From Idiomarina seosinensis_A (GTDB lineage: Bacteria > Pseudomonadota > Gammaproteobacteria > Enterobacterales > Alteromonadaceae), in assembly GCF_044797955.1 (NCBI RefSeq), contig NZ_CP085211.1, forward strand, positions 2,294,001-2,358,000: a DNA stretch of 64,000 nt. The letters run 5' to 3'. Position numbers and translations under genes: made by a program. The notes below the pieces were generated by a model, which saw only the letters and a program-made list of their open reading frames with translations, did no database searches and had not been told where the DNA came from. Below are positions 34,276 through 43,372 of the stretch, piece after piece (positions within the stretch are counted from its first letter, which is position 1; each line of letters starts with the position of its first letter).

Positions 34276-35640
34276 ATGAAGCATATTGTTTTTGGACCCA
34301 GTGCCGCAGCGTTGGTTTTGTTTATCAGTACTCTGTTTGCCATGCCACTGACGCCGGCCTTAGCGCTAGCGGTTGTTGTCTGGGTAGCATGGTGGTGGAT
34401 AAGCGAATGCATTCCGCTACCTGTTACCTCACTACTGCCCTTTATTCTGTTGCCCCTGGCCGGCGTGCTGGCTCCCGATGAAGCCGCCGTTGCCCTTGGC
34501 GATGATATCATTCTGTTGTTTATGGGCGCCTTCATGCTGGCAAAGGCTGTCGAAGCCAGTGGTGTGCATAAACGCATTGCGCTGGGCCTGGTTAGTCAAG
34601 TGGGTGCAGGCAACGGGAAAAAAGTAGTCATTGCGTTTATGCTGGCCACCGCCTTTCTGTCGATGTGGATATCGAACACCGCCAGTGTCCTGGCGTTACT
34701 TCCGGTTGCCCTCGCACTGATTGATGCCAGTGACGACAAACACTTTCAACGGGCATTACTGCTGGGGCTTGCTTATGCAGGCTCGCTGGGGGGCGTAGCA
34801 ACCCTGGTCGGAACGCCTCCCAACCTGATATTTGCCTCCATTTACCAAAACATCAGCGGAGAAGAGTTCGGTTTTGCCCGCTGGATGACCGTCGGCTTAC
34901 CGGTTGTTGTGCTGGGTCTGCCGATTATTGCGCTATGGCTTACCCGTCACGTTAAGCTCGACAAACCCCTTGAGCTGCCGAAAAACGAAGCGATGACGAC
35001 GTACGAGAAAAGGGTGCTGATGGTTTTTTCTGTTGTCGTTGTACTTTGGATAACGCGAACCAGCCCCTTTGGCGGCTGGACCTCATTACTCGGCACCGGT
35101 AGCTTAAATGACGCTACCATAGCGCTGGCCGGGGTTATTGCCATGTTCGTGATTCCTTCCGGCCATCAGCAACGTAAAAAACTACTGGACTGGGACCTCG
35201 CGAAAGACATTCCATGGGGCATTTTACTGCTGTTTGCCGGCGGCATTTGTTTGGCTAAGGGAGTGATGCAAAGCGGTCTCGGCGATATCATTGGCGACTC
35301 CTTAACATCCCTTGGCGGATTGCCAATCTGGTTGCTCGTTTTTGTGTTGTCGGTATCGGTCTCGTTCGTTACTGAAGTAACCTCGAATACTGCCACCGCC
35401 ACACTATTGATGCCTATTCTGGCGTCTACTGCCAGCGCCCTGGATTTACCCATCGAGTTATTGATGATACCAGCAGTTATCGCCTGCAGTTGTGCTTTTT
35501 GCATGCCGGTGGCAACGCCGCCGAACTCCATTGTCTTTGCCTCGGAACGGCTTTCTATTAAAGAGATGGCGCGCGAAGGTGCGATACTGAATATCCTGCT
35601 GGCTGTGGTGACGACTGTGGTGGTGATGGTTTTTGTTTAA
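34276..35640 (+). CDS. DASS/SLC13-family sodium-dicarboxylate transporter
   Basis: 454 residues with about 11 membrane segments. The duplicated SNT motifs that bind sodium and carboxylate are visible: WISNTASVLALLPVAL near residue 135 and EVTSNTATATLLMP near 370. VGTPPNLIFASI and VATPPNSIVFAS are the paired tip motifs. It probably imports C4-dicarboxylates or related anions with sodium. It lies close to a Fur-linked receptor but separated by a terminator and a convergent gene. Confidence 0.9.
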   Translation: MKHIVFGPSAAALVLFISTLFAMPLTPALALAVVVWVAWWWISECIPLPVTSLLPFILLPLAGVLAPDEAAVALGDDIILLFMGAFMLAKAVEASGVHKRIALGLVSQVGAGNGKKVVIAFMLATAFLSMWISNTASVLALLPVALALIDASDDKHFQRALLLGLAYAGSLGGVATLVGTPPNLIFASIYQNISGEEFGFARWMTVGLPVVVLGLPIIALWLTRHVKLDKPLELPKNEAMTTYEKRVLMVFSVVVVLWITRTSPFGGWTSLLGTGSLNDATIALAGVIAMFVIPSGHQQRKKLLDWDLAKDIPWGILLLFAGGICLAKGVMQSGLGDIIGDSLTSLGGLPIWLLVFVLSVSVSFVTEVTSNTATATLLMPILASTASALDLPIELLMIPAVIACSCAFCMPVATPPNSIVFASERLSIKEMAREGAILNILLAVVTTVVVMVFV

Positions 35641-35742
35641 CTTATTGCCGGACATTGAGATAATAGTCACTGCGACATTAAACTGACACATTTTTTTGCT
35701 ATAACCACTGGCTTGTTGTTGTCAGTTGTTTCGGAAGGCTCC

Positions 35743-36951
35743 ATGCGATTAATTATTTGGGTAAGTTTGGCTTTACTAAGCGTTATTCTGCCGGCAAAAG
35801 CTGCTGAGCAAACGGTTGTGTTGATATCCATTGACGGTTTTCGCCACGACTACATCGAAAAACATGATGCTAAGCATATTGCTGAAATCGCTGCACAGGG
35901 CGTTCGCGCTGACGGTCTGATTCCGGTTTATCCAGCGAAAACTTTTCCGAATCATTTGTCTATTGTGACTGGCCAGTACCCGGCCAATCATGGTCTGGTC
36001 GATAATAACTTTTACGATACCGAGCGCCAGCAACAATACAGTATGGGTGACGGCGTGGAAGACAGCAGTTGGCTGACCACCTTACCTATCTGGAACCTGG
36101 CTGAATTCCAGGGCGTGAAAGCAGCGACATTTTTTTGGCCAGAATCTGAAGCCAGAATTAACGGACGCACCGCCAGCTACTACTATCATTACAGCACCCC
36201 GACACCCAACCGCCAGCGCGTCGAGCAAATCATTGACTGGCTGAAGCTACCGGCAGCTGCCAGGCCGCGCCTGGTAACCGGCTACTTTTCGGTGGTCGAC
36301 CACATGGGCCATCGGTTTGGTCCTGACTCGCGCCAGGTTAAAGGCGCCGTACAGCATATTGACCAGTTAATCGGTGAGCTATGGCAACGACTGCAAACTG
36401 AAGTCGAGGTTCCTGTTAACCTTATTTTAGTGTCTGACCACGGCATGTCAGAAATCAAAGCGGCAGAAATGATTGAGCCGGACTCATTGCCTATTGATGA
36501 CAAGCTGTTTAAGACGGTCAACTCCCAGACCCGCTTTTTAATTTACCCCCGCCAGGCTACAAGCGAGGCGCAAATTCAGCAATTACGCGGCACCCTGGAC
36601 AGCATGGACAACAAAGCTTTTTATCTTGAAACCGAGTCACAACTGGAGAAGCTGGCTGTTAAACCAGGCCCCCGAAAGCCCGCTATCATATTAGCAACAG
36701 ATGCTCCGGTGACCTTTGCTACGCGGCCAGTAGCAGAGCGTTCTGACGGTGGTACTCATGGTTATCATTCTAGCCGTGAAATGGACGGTATATTCATCAC
36801 CGCCGGCCCCGCCATCAATCCGCAGGCCAGGCTCCAGCGCTTTAGTAACATCCATATTTATCCTTTTATGGCGCAACTACTGGAACTTGATTTGCTGACC
36901 GAGATTGATGGTGATGAGGACTTTTTATCACCACTTCTGAAGGCAAATTAG
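35743..36951 (+). CDS. Secreted alkaline-phosphatase-superfamily nucleotide pyrophosphatase/phosphodiesterase
   Basis: The ATG at 35743 follows CGGAAGGCTCC; a TTG ten codons upstream is less likely. About 402 residues. A signal peptide (MRLIIWVSLALLSVILPAKA) precedes VLISIDGFRHDYI with the metal Asp, the nucleophile Thr in PAKTFPNHLSIVTG, then VVDHMGHRFGPDS, LVSDHGMSEI and GTHGYHS, supplying both zinc sites. This is the NPP/ectonucleotidase layout, active in the periplasm on nucleotide or phosphodiester substrates. Its stop codon overlaps that of the convergent LOG gene. Confidence 0.88.
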   Translation: MRLIIWVSLALLSVILPAKAAEQTVVLISIDGFRHDYIEKHDAKHIAEIAAQGVRADGLIPVYPAKTFPNHLSIVTGQYPANHGLVDNNFYDTERQQQYSMGDGVEDSSWLTTLPIWNLAEFQGVKAATFFWPESEARINGRTASYYYHYSTPTPNRQRVEQIIDWLKLPAAARPRLVTGYFSVVDHMGHRFGPDSRQVKGAVQHIDQLIGELWQRLQTEVEVPVNLILVSDHGMSEIKAAEMIEPDSLPIDDKLFKTVNSQTRFLIYPRQATSEAQIQQLRGTLDSMDNKAFYLETESQLEKLAVKPGPRKPAIILATDAPVTFATRPVAERSDGGTHGYHSSREMDGIFITAGPAINPQARLQRFSNIHIYPFMAQLLELDLLTEIDGDEDFLSPLLKAN

Positions 36952-37847
36952 CCTGTCAGGTTTTCACCCTTTTTAAGATCATAGTAGTCGCAGATGGTCT
37001 GCCAGGCATCTTTTGCATTATCGACAATGGTAAACAACTTTAAATCCGCCTCGCCAATGGCGCCCTCCTCTACCAGCACCTCAAAGTTAATGAGGCGATG
37101 CCAGAACTCGGAGCCGACTAAGATAATCGGCACCGGGTCGGACTTTTGAGTCTGCACCAGGGTGAGGGTTTCAAATAATTCATCCAGAGTGCCAAACCCC
37201 CCAGGAAAGGCGACTAAAGCCCGGGCCCGCTGAAGAAAGTGCATTTTTCGGATGGCAAAGTAGTGAAACTGAAAGCAGTACTCGGGGGTAATGTAGGGGT
37301 TCGGCCGCTGTTCTTTTGGTAAGACAATATTCAGACCAATACTCTTACCGCCGGCGTCCATAGCGCCACGATTGGCTGCCTCCATAACACCCGGACCGCC
37401 ACCACTGATAATCATCAGGTTATTTTCTTCATGCTGCAGGTTATATTCAGTAGCGATACGCCCAAAATCCATCGCTTGTTGATAATAGCGACTGTTTTTT
37501 AACGCCCGTTGCGCTCTTTTCAGATTACCCTTTAAGCTGTCATCGTCCGGTGCCTCAGCAAGTGCCTGCTCTGCTATTCGTTTATCATGCTGTGCCTGCT
37601 CAGGTGACAAAAAACGAGCACTACCGAACACAACAATCGTTGCTTCCACCTGATTTTTCACCAGCTTCAGCTCCGGCTTTAAATACTCTAGCTGCAACCT
37701 GACTGCACGCAAATCGTCCTGCAACAAAAAATCAGGATCGGCGAAAGAAAGTTTATACGCGTCCTGATCCTCGATTTTGGCAATCGCCGCATCCGATTGT
37801 TTTGCGGACCTCAGCCGGCGTCTGTGCAACTCTTCATTTTCTGTCAT
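36948..37847 (-). CDS. LOG-family Rossmann-fold protein (nucleotide 5'-monophosphate phosphoribohydrolase-like)
   Basis: 299 residues. The signature motifs GGGPGVMEAANRGA near residue 150 and PGGFGTLDELFETLTLVQ near 215 define the LOG family (once annotated lysine decarboxylase). Family members hydrolyse nucleotide monophosphates such as AMP to base and ribose phosphate. The 100-residue N-terminal extension is charged and unlike the compact plant-type LOG. It is divergent from the chemoreceptor gene. Confidence 0.85.
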   Translation of the reverse strand: MTENEELHRRRLRSAKQSDAAIAKIEDQDAYKLSFADPDFLLQDDLRAVRLQLEYLKPELKLVKNQVEATIVVFGSARFLSPEQAQHDKRIAEQALAEAPDDDSLKGNLKRAQRALKNSRYYQQAMDFGRIATEYNLQHEENNLMIISGGGPGVMEAANRGAMDAGGKSIGLNIVLPKEQRPNPYITPEYCFQFHYFAIRKMHFLQRARALVAFPGGFGTLDELFETLTLVQTQKSDPVPIILVGSEFWHRLINFEVLVEEGAIGEADLKLFTIVDNAKDAWQTICDYYDLKKGENLTG

Positions 37848-37965
37848 AACATCCTCGAATCGCTAAAATTTTTTACTTTAATGTCGATAATCATAAGGCT
37901 AGTTTTACATAAAAACTTCGCGTATCGTTAACGTGTTCAAAATTTTATAACTTCAGGTGGCGCTA

Positions 37966-39276
37966 ATGTTTTTAACGCAGGGAAGAGTAAAAGCTTTATT
38001 AGAGTCTTATAGTCAGGGCCAAATCAGTGCTGATGAAGCGCCGGACTGGATGCAACCGTTATTTAAAACCAGCGATGACTCTTCTGCCACTTTGTTCTCA
38101 GTTGCTGACACCAGTATCGACTCTATCCGCAACGTTGTTCGCTTTGGCCGTGAAGGCCTGACCTTCCATGAGCAAATTAGCCACTTGCAGTCCGACTCAG
38201 AACAACTGGCTACCGCCGTCGAAGAGATGTCCTCCTCAGCAACCCAGGTCGCAGGCTATGCCGAACAAGTTTTGTCGGCCGCAGAGAGTTCGGCCAAAGA
38301 TGCCGACACCGGACTAAAAAAACTCAAAGATCTTGTCAGTCACATGAGCGATGTTGAGTCCTCTATTTCAAAGGTAACCGAACATACCCGCGCCTTTGTT
38401 AGCCAGACCGAGCGTATCACGCACCTGACGCAAACGGTTAACGAAATAGCCGATCAAACCAACTTGCTGGCATTAAACGCCGCTATCGAAGCGGCCCGTG
38501 CGGGTGATGCCGGTCGCGGCTTTTCAGTTGTCGCTGATGCCGTACGCGAACTGGCCAACCGCAGCTCCGAGGCTGCAACCGAAATTGATACCATTGTAAA
38601 CGGGGTGGTTAAAGGCGCACGGGATATTGAATCAGTTATCGAGAGCAGTAATGATGCCCTGGCTGAATCGCGCGAAGAGCGGGAGCAGGTTTGTGATGTA
38701 TTAGAGCGCGCTAAAAATTCCGCCGAAGAGAACCTATCTGCCTCTACCGAAGTTTCTTCTGCAACCCGCGAGCAGTCAAATGTGGCCAGTGATATGGCAA
38801 AACGGCTGCAGCATGTTTCTGACTCCGTTAAAGCCGCCAATCGCTCATTTGACGACATTTCCAAGGTCATGCGGCAGTTACGTGAAAATCAGTTGTCCAC
38901 CTTGCATGCCCTACCCGACGATAAACCCGAAATGCTGCTGCGTTTAGCTAAGTCCGATCACATTGTTTGGGTAGACAAGGTCATTCGCTTCTCTCTGTTT
39001 GGCCAGACCTCATTGACCGAAGCCGAACTAAAAGACCATACTCAATGTCGCCTCGGAAAGTTTCTGGATTCTAATGTCGGCCAGCAATTGCTCGCTGATA
39101 AGGCTCATTTTGATGAGCTTTACAACAAAGTGCATCCGAAAGTCCATAAATTGGGCCGTGATATTTTTGCCAAGGCAAAACAAGGAGCAAGCGAGGAACA
39201 ATTAGAGCCAATGATCGAAGAGTTGATTGCCACTTCTGATCGTGTTGTTGGTCTGCTGGATGAATTTATCAATTAA
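37966..39276 (+). CDS. Soluble methyl-accepting chemotaxis-type protein with C-terminal CZB zinc domain
   Basis: The start at ATG 37966 follows AGGTGG; GTG 37957 is possible. About 436 residues with no membrane helix. The MCP signalling hairpin contains ADQTNLLALNAAIEAARAGD and GRGFSVVADAVRELANRS. The C-terminus is a CZB domain with zinc ligands in DHIVWVDKV, DHTQCRLGKF and KAHFDEL...KVHPKVH. CZB domains sense zinc or oxidants such as HOCl in chemoreceptors and cyclases (family knowledge). A diguanylate cyclase gene follows after 27 bp. Confidence 0.9.
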   Translation: MFLTQGRVKALLESYSQGQISADEAPDWMQPLFKTSDDSSATLFSVADTSIDSIRNVVRFGREGLTFHEQISHLQSDSEQLATAVEEMSSSATQVAGYAEQVLSAAESSAKDADTGLKKLKDLVSHMSDVESSISKVTEHTRAFVSQTERITHLTQTVNEIADQTNLLALNAAIEAARAGDAGRGFSVVADAVRELANRSSEAATEIDTIVNGVVKGARDIESVIESSNDALAESREEREQVCDVLERAKNSAEENLSASTEVSSATREQSNVASDMAKRLQHVSDSVKAANRSFDDISKVMRQLRENQLSTLHALPDDKPEMLLRLAKSDHIVWVDKVIRFSLFGQTSLTEAELKDHTQCRLGKFLDSNVGQQLLADKAHFDELYNKVHPKVHKLGRDIFAKAKQGASEEQLEPMIEELIATSDRVVGLLDEFIN

Positions 39277-39303
39277 TCATTAGTGCTTTTACAGGAGTTA
39301 GCA

Positions 39304-40320
39304 GTGAGTGAACAACTGGATCGGTCCTTCAAGACATTAAAACAGACAATACCGCTGCTACTAAAGCACAGAATACCTGCAATACCGACTAACTACGCGC
39401 TTTGGTATACCTACGTCGATAAAGCCAATAGTGCTTTGAATGAAGAAATCGAGCAAGCTCTGGCAGAAGGACGGCCGTTTTCCACTATTTACACCAAAGA
39501 GCTCTATCGAAAGCACCTGGCGGAAAAAGAAGAACTGAACAGCTGGCAACTGCGGCAGAACGTTGAGGCGATGTTAATTGAGCTGTCCCAGTCAGTTTCT
39601 GATACCAAAACCAACACCCAGGGCTTTAAGTCTACGATGGATAACTGTCTTAATGATCTTAGCAAAGTCGAAAAAGAAGGCTGGTCGATGGATGAGGTTA
39701 TGCAACTTGTTCGTACCTTAGTTCAGGAAGGCCAGTTGATACGCAACTCAACTCTCGATTTTTCCTCATCCTTACAAAAAGCTGAACAGGAAGTTGCCCA
39801 ACTTCGCAAAGAGCTCGAAAAGACTAAGCATGATGCCTTTTATGATGCCCTGACGGATTTATACAACCGCCGTTATCTGGATCAGGAGATTCGCTCGGTA
39901 ACAACCCGGCAAAAAGCCTGTCTGATTATGTTGGACGTTGACCATTTTAAAGAATTTAATGACGAATATGGCCACCAAATGGGAGACCGGGTGCTTAAAG
40001 CTATTGCTAAAAAACTGAAAGAAAAATGTCAGCAAAACACCATTCCGTTTCGCTTTGGTGGTGAAGAGTTTGCTATTTTAATGCGCGGGGTAACTTTACA
40101 ACAGGCGATTCATAAGGCCGAGCTTTTACGCCAGGCCCTGGAAAAAATTACCGTTTCAGATCGCCGCTCCAACCAGCGTATTAAAGACATTACGGCCTCT
40201 TTTGGCGTAGCCTGCTATCAAGACGGAACCGATCCGTCAGACATGCTCGAAGTGGCTGATCAGCAGCTTTATCAGGCAAAACGCCTGGGCCGCAATCGTG
40301 TAATGCCTATCCGCAGTTAA
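39304..40320 (+). CDS. Cytoplasmic GGDEF diguanylate cyclase
   Basis: The start at GTG 39304 follows AGGAG; the frame is open seven codons further upstream. About 338 residues: a helical N-terminal region (to about 170) with coiled-coil heptads (SLQKAEQEVAQLRKELEKT), then GGDEF with YDALTDLYNRRYLD, DVDHFKEFND and the active loop RFGGEEFAIL. The usual RxxD inhibition site five residues before GGEEF is absent (CQQNTIP). No membrane helix. It likely takes input from the upstream CZB chemoreceptor-like protein, which is an inference from adjacency. Confidence 0.9.
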   Translation: MSEQLDRSFKTLKQTIPLLLKHRIPAIPTNYALWYTYVDKANSALNEEIEQALAEGRPFSTIYTKELYRKHLAEKEELNSWQLRQNVEAMLIELSQSVSDTKTNTQGFKSTMDNCLNDLSKVEKEGWSMDEVMQLVRTLVQEGQLIRNSTLDFSSSLQKAEQEVAQLRKELEKTKHDAFYDALTDLYNRRYLDQEIRSVTTRQKACLIMLDVDHFKEFNDEYGHQMGDRVLKAIAKKLKEKCQQNTIPFRFGGEEFAILMRGVTLQQAIHKAELLRQALEKITVSDRRSNQRIKDITASFGVACYQDGTDPSDMLEVADQQLYQAKRLGRNRVMPIRS

Positions 40321-40321
40321 C

Positions 40322-41479
40322 ATGCGCGAGCGGCTGGCTTTACCCTTAATAATTTTCTGCCAACTACTGGGAACCTCGCTTTGGTTTAGCGTCAACGGAG
40401 TCTGGCTACCTCTGGCTCATGAAAAGCAGCTTAGCGAAGCCGATTTAGGCGCATTTACTCTGGCTGTGCAGCTGGGCTTTATCGTCGGAACTCTGACGCT
40501 GGCTTTAACCGGTATGGCTGATCGCTACCGCGCCAGCCGCATTTTTTTATGGGCCTGCCTGTGCGGCGGCCTGTTCAATGCATTATTTACCTTCGGCATC
40601 GAGTACGGACGTTTGGCTGATGCACTGCGCTTTTTGACCGGCTTAAGCCTTGCGGGTATCTACCCCATGGGCATGAAACTGGTTATAAGCTGGGTTCCCC
40701 GCTACGCAGGCACCGCATTATCCTGGCTATTAGCAATGCTCACGCTCGGGACTGCTTTGCCACACTCAATGCGTGGCCTGACTTTTGACTTTAACTGGCA
40801 GCTACCCCTATACGCTTCATCGTTACTGGCTATCTGCGCGGGCTTGCTGGTCGGTTGGCTGGGTAGCGGGCCGCATTTACCGGCAACCGCTTCAAAGGCA
40901 GCGCTAAGTTCCGGCCTGACTGCCCTTAAAAATAAAAATTTCAGAGCCGTAGCGATTGGCTACTTTGGCCATTGCTGGGAACTGTACGCCTTCTGGATGC
41001 TGGTTCCTCTTTTGGCACTGCAACCAATAGTGGCCATGAACCTTTCCCTTAGTTTTCTTCCCTGGCTGGCTTTTATGATCATTGGCGTTGGCAGCCTCGG
41101 TTGCATATTCGGAGGCAAGATTAGTCAATATATCGGCGGTATCAATACCGCTCGGATCGCGCTCCTGAGTTCAGGACTTATATGTTTGCTGTACCCCTGG
41201 TTAGCACAGCTAAGCGGTTGGCTCGTCATTACAGTATTATTGCTCTGGGGTTTAACCGTTATCGCCGACTCGCCACAGTTTTCCGCACTCGCTGCTCAAT
41301 ATGCCCCGGCACAGGGCGTTGGCTCAGCACTAGCGGTAATGAATGCCATTGGTTTTTCGTTAACGTTGCCCGCCATAGCAATCACCAGCCACCTCTGGTC
41401 AGCACAAAATGAATGGGTTAGCTGGTGGCTGTTACCAGGGCCGGTTATTGGTATTTGGGCCATGCGCAGACTATCCTAA
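40322..41479 (+). CDS. MFS transporter, unknown substrate
   Basis: 385 residues with 12 hydrophobic helices, starting MRERLALPLIIFCQLLGTSLWFS. The loop after helix 2 reads LTGMADRYRASRIFL, the MFS motif A pattern. It starts 1 bp after the cyclase stop codon, so it shares that transcript, although no functional tie is evident. The opening TSLWFSVNGVWLPLA resembles uncharacterised MFS carriers of marine bacteria. Confidence 0.8.
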   Translation: MRERLALPLIIFCQLLGTSLWFSVNGVWLPLAHEKQLSEADLGAFTLAVQLGFIVGTLTLALTGMADRYRASRIFLWACLCGGLFNALFTFGIEYGRLADALRFLTGLSLAGIYPMGMKLVISWVPRYAGTALSWLLAMLTLGTALPHSMRGLTFDFNWQLPLYASSLLAICAGLLVGWLGSGPHLPATASKAALSSGLTALKNKNFRAVAIGYFGHCWELYAFWMLVPLLALQPIVAMNLSLSFLPWLAFMIIGVGSLGCIFGGKISQYIGGINTARIALLSSGLICLLYPWLAQLSGWLVITVLLLWGLTVIADSPQFSALAAQYAPAQGVGSALAVMNAIGFSLTLPAIAITSHLWSAQNEWVSWWLLPGPVIGIWAMRRLS

Positions 41480-41517
41480 ATTAGATTGATAAAAGGTCAG
41501 CTTAAAGGATTAATCCC

Positions 41518-42147
41518 ATGAGTTTAAAAGTAATTAAACACCCGCTGGTACAACATAAGCTCGGACTCATACGTCAGGCCGGCATTTCTACTAAAAACTT
41601 CCGCGAACTTTCTAATGAAATTAGTACGCTGCTCACCTATGAAGCGACCAGCGATTTTGTTCTGGAGCGATGCGAAATTAGCGGCTGGAACGACGAACCC
41701 ATCGAAGTTGAGCAACTTAAAGGGAAAAAAGTTACCGTTGTGCCTATTCTGCGAGCCGGTATCGGCATGCTCGATGGCGTTCTCGACTTGATCCCGGGCG
41801 CAAAAGTCAGTGTTGTCGGTCTGTACCGGGATGAAAAAACACTAAAACCAGTAAGTTATTTTGACAAGTTTGTCAGCGCCTTAGACGAACGTATCGCGAT
41901 TGTTATTGACCCCATGCTGGCGACAGGCGGTAGCATGATCGCCACCTTGGATATGCTAAAGGAAAAAGGCTGTAAAGATATCCGGGTGCTGGTGTTGGTC
42001 GCTGCCCCGGAAGGGGTTGCCGCAGTACTGGATAAACACCCTGATGTACGAATTTTTAGCGCTTCACAAGATACCGAGCTTAATAGTGATGGCTATATAG
42101 TGCCTGGTCTGGGTGACGCCGGCGATAAAATTTTCGGCACCCGCTAG
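41518..42147 (+). CDS. upp: Uracil phosphoribosyltransferase
   Basis: 209 residues, full length. The PRPP-binding loop IVIDPMLATGGSMIATLDML near residue 128, VPILRAGIGMLDGVL, and the C-terminal uracil-binding YIVPGLGDAGDKIFGT are all intact. It salvages uracil to UMP. AAAGGATTAATCCC precedes the ATG. No uracil permease gene is adjacent. Confidence 0.97.
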   Translation: MSLKVIKHPLVQHKLGLIRQAGISTKNFRELSNEISTLLTYEATSDFVLERCEISGWNDEPIEVEQLKGKKVTVVPILRAGIGMLDGVLDLIPGAKVSVVGLYRDEKTLKPVSYFDKFVSALDERIAIVIDPMLATGGSMIATLDMLKEKGCKDIRVLVLVAAPEGVAAVLDKHPDVRIFSASQDTELNSDGYIVPGLGDAGDKIFGTR

Positions 42148-42322
42148 GACTTTTAATTCAGGCCCCGGTCGCTGGGTTCACTGGGCTAAGGTTGGCTTTG
42201 AAAAGTATTTTATGTATAAAGTAAAACACGGTAACAGTCAGCCCATTTATGAGCGCTTCGGTTTACGGATGATGGGCTTACAACGCCTTAAGTCTGAGCA
42301 ACACGAAGAGCATGACTCTTAA
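42113..42322 (+). CDS. Possible small protein of unknown function
   Basis: A short frame of up to 69 residues opens at a GTG inside the end of upp; an ATG at 42212 would give 36 residues. The segment FEKYFMYKVKHGNSQPIYER and FGLRMMGLQRL looks protein-like and ends 10 bp before the next gene. No ribosome-binding site is convincing and I do not recognise it. It could be an unexpressed frame. Confidence 0.3.
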   Translation: MTPAIKFSAPARTFNSGPGRWVHWAKVGFEKYFMYKVKHGNSQPIYERFGLRMMGLQRLKSEQHEEHDS

Positions 42323-42331
42323 GGAACAATA

Positions 42332-42766
42332 ATGCGTTACTTGCTAATAAGTTTTATGCTGTGTTTTAGCGCCCTCAGTTTTGCTGATGCGCACAAAGAA
42401 GAAGGCAGCAAAAAGGCGATAACTGACTTTTTATATGGCGCCAGCATCAACGACCCCGCAGCTCATGATAGATTCTGGGCAGAGGAACTCACTTATACCA
42501 GTTCCAGTGGTAATCGTTTTGGCAAAGAACATCTGATGAATAACCTAAGTGATGCCGAACCTAAAGCTCCGGAAAATGTTTCTGTCTGGTATAGCGCCGA
42601 AGATTTTGAGGTTAAGACCTTTGCTGAAACGGTCGTGGTTAATTTCACGCTTGTTGCTGAAGAGGAGGGCGAGGTAACCCAGTATTACTATAATACCGGC
42701 GTTCTAATCGAGCGGGACGGCCGCTTCCAGGCAGTTAACTGGAATGCGACCCAAATTCCCGAGTAA
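42332..42766 (+). CDS. Secreted NTF2-like (DUF4440/SnoaL-type) protein
   Basis: 144 residues. A signal peptide (MRYLLISFMLCFSALSFADA) is followed by an NTF2-like cone-fold domain with ITDFLYGASINDPAAHDRFW and EELTYTSSSGNRFGKEHLM. Proteins of this type bind small hydrophobic molecules or act as accessory domains; no catalytic residue set identifies a reaction here. AAGGAAC precedes the ATG. Confidence 0.72.
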   Translation: MRYLLISFMLCFSALSFADAHKEEGSKKAITDFLYGASINDPAAHDRFWAEELTYTSSSGNRFGKEHLMNNLSDAEPKAPENVSVWYSAEDFEVKTFAETVVVNFTLVAEEEGEVTQYYYNTGVLIERDGRFQAVNWNATQIPE

Positions 42767-42771
42767 CAGCG

Positions 42772-43026
42772 TCAGTCTTTTGGACTTAAATCACCGTGTA
42801 GAAATTTACACACAAAAACGACTTTTCCGTAACGCTCATAAGACCATTTGATGCAGCGCTGTAAAGCCTGCATTACTTGATCGTAGTCACCGAAAACCTG
42901 CGTGCTCAAGGTGTTACTGATCACCTTAATATCCGGTGTTTCATTAAGTTGTTCGATAAACTCTTTAATCGGCTCAATATAATTATCGGCAAGTGGGTAC
43001 TTACTGATTTCAACCGTTAATTGCAT
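42772..43026 (-). CDS. YkoF/MTH1187-like thiamin-binding-domain protein
   Basis: The ATG at 43026 has AGGAG eight bases upstream; ATG 43032 is too close to it. About 84 residues: MQLTVEISKYPLADNYIEP, then IKVISNTLSTQVFGDYDQVM, the ferredoxin-like fold pattern of the Thiamine_BP/YkoF superfamily. Relatives bind thiamin or hydroxymethylpyrimidine, although many single-domain members are unassigned. No thiamin gene is adjacent and no riboswitch precedes it. Confidence 0.75.
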   Translation of the reverse strand: MQLTVEISKYPLADNYIEPIKEFIEQLNETPDIKVISNTLSTQVFGDYDQVMQALQRCIKWSYERYGKVVFVCKFLHGDLSPKD

Positions 43027-43072
43027 TGTCATAACTCCTGTTTTTTTACAACGTCCAATAAAGGAATTTTAG

Positions 43073-43351
43073 ATGGCCCGTGCTCATGCCTTACATATTT
43101 TAGTAAAAACAAAAAGCGAAGCCGAAGCGCTGCAAAAGCAGTTAGCTAACGGCGCAAAATTTGCCGAGCTAGCGCGCCAGCATTCACTTTGCCCCTCAGG
43201 TAAAAAAGGCGGTGACCTTGGCGAATTTAAACGGGGCGAGATGGTGCCAGCGTTTGATAAAGTCGTTTTTGGCAAACCAACGTTAGAAGTTCACGGTCCC
43301 GTCAAAACCGCTTTTGGCTGGCACCTGATTAAAACGTTATCGAGAGGTTAA
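43073..43351 (+). CDS. ppiC: Parvulin-type peptidyl-prolyl cis-trans isomerase
   Basis: 92 residues and a single parvulin domain: ARAHALHILVKTKSEAEAL, FAELARQHSLCPSGKKGGDL, FGKPTLEVHGPVKTAFGWHL. It catalyses proline isomerisation during folding. There is no signal peptide, so it is cytoplasmic, like E. coli PpiC. Confidence 0.95.
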   Translation: MARAHALHILVKTKSEAEALQKQLANGAKFAELARQHSLCPSGKKGGDLGEFKRGEMVPAFDKVVFGKPTLEVHGPVKTAFGWHLIKTLSRG

Positions 43352-43372
43352 TCAAGCGCCGGCCAGGCTAAC

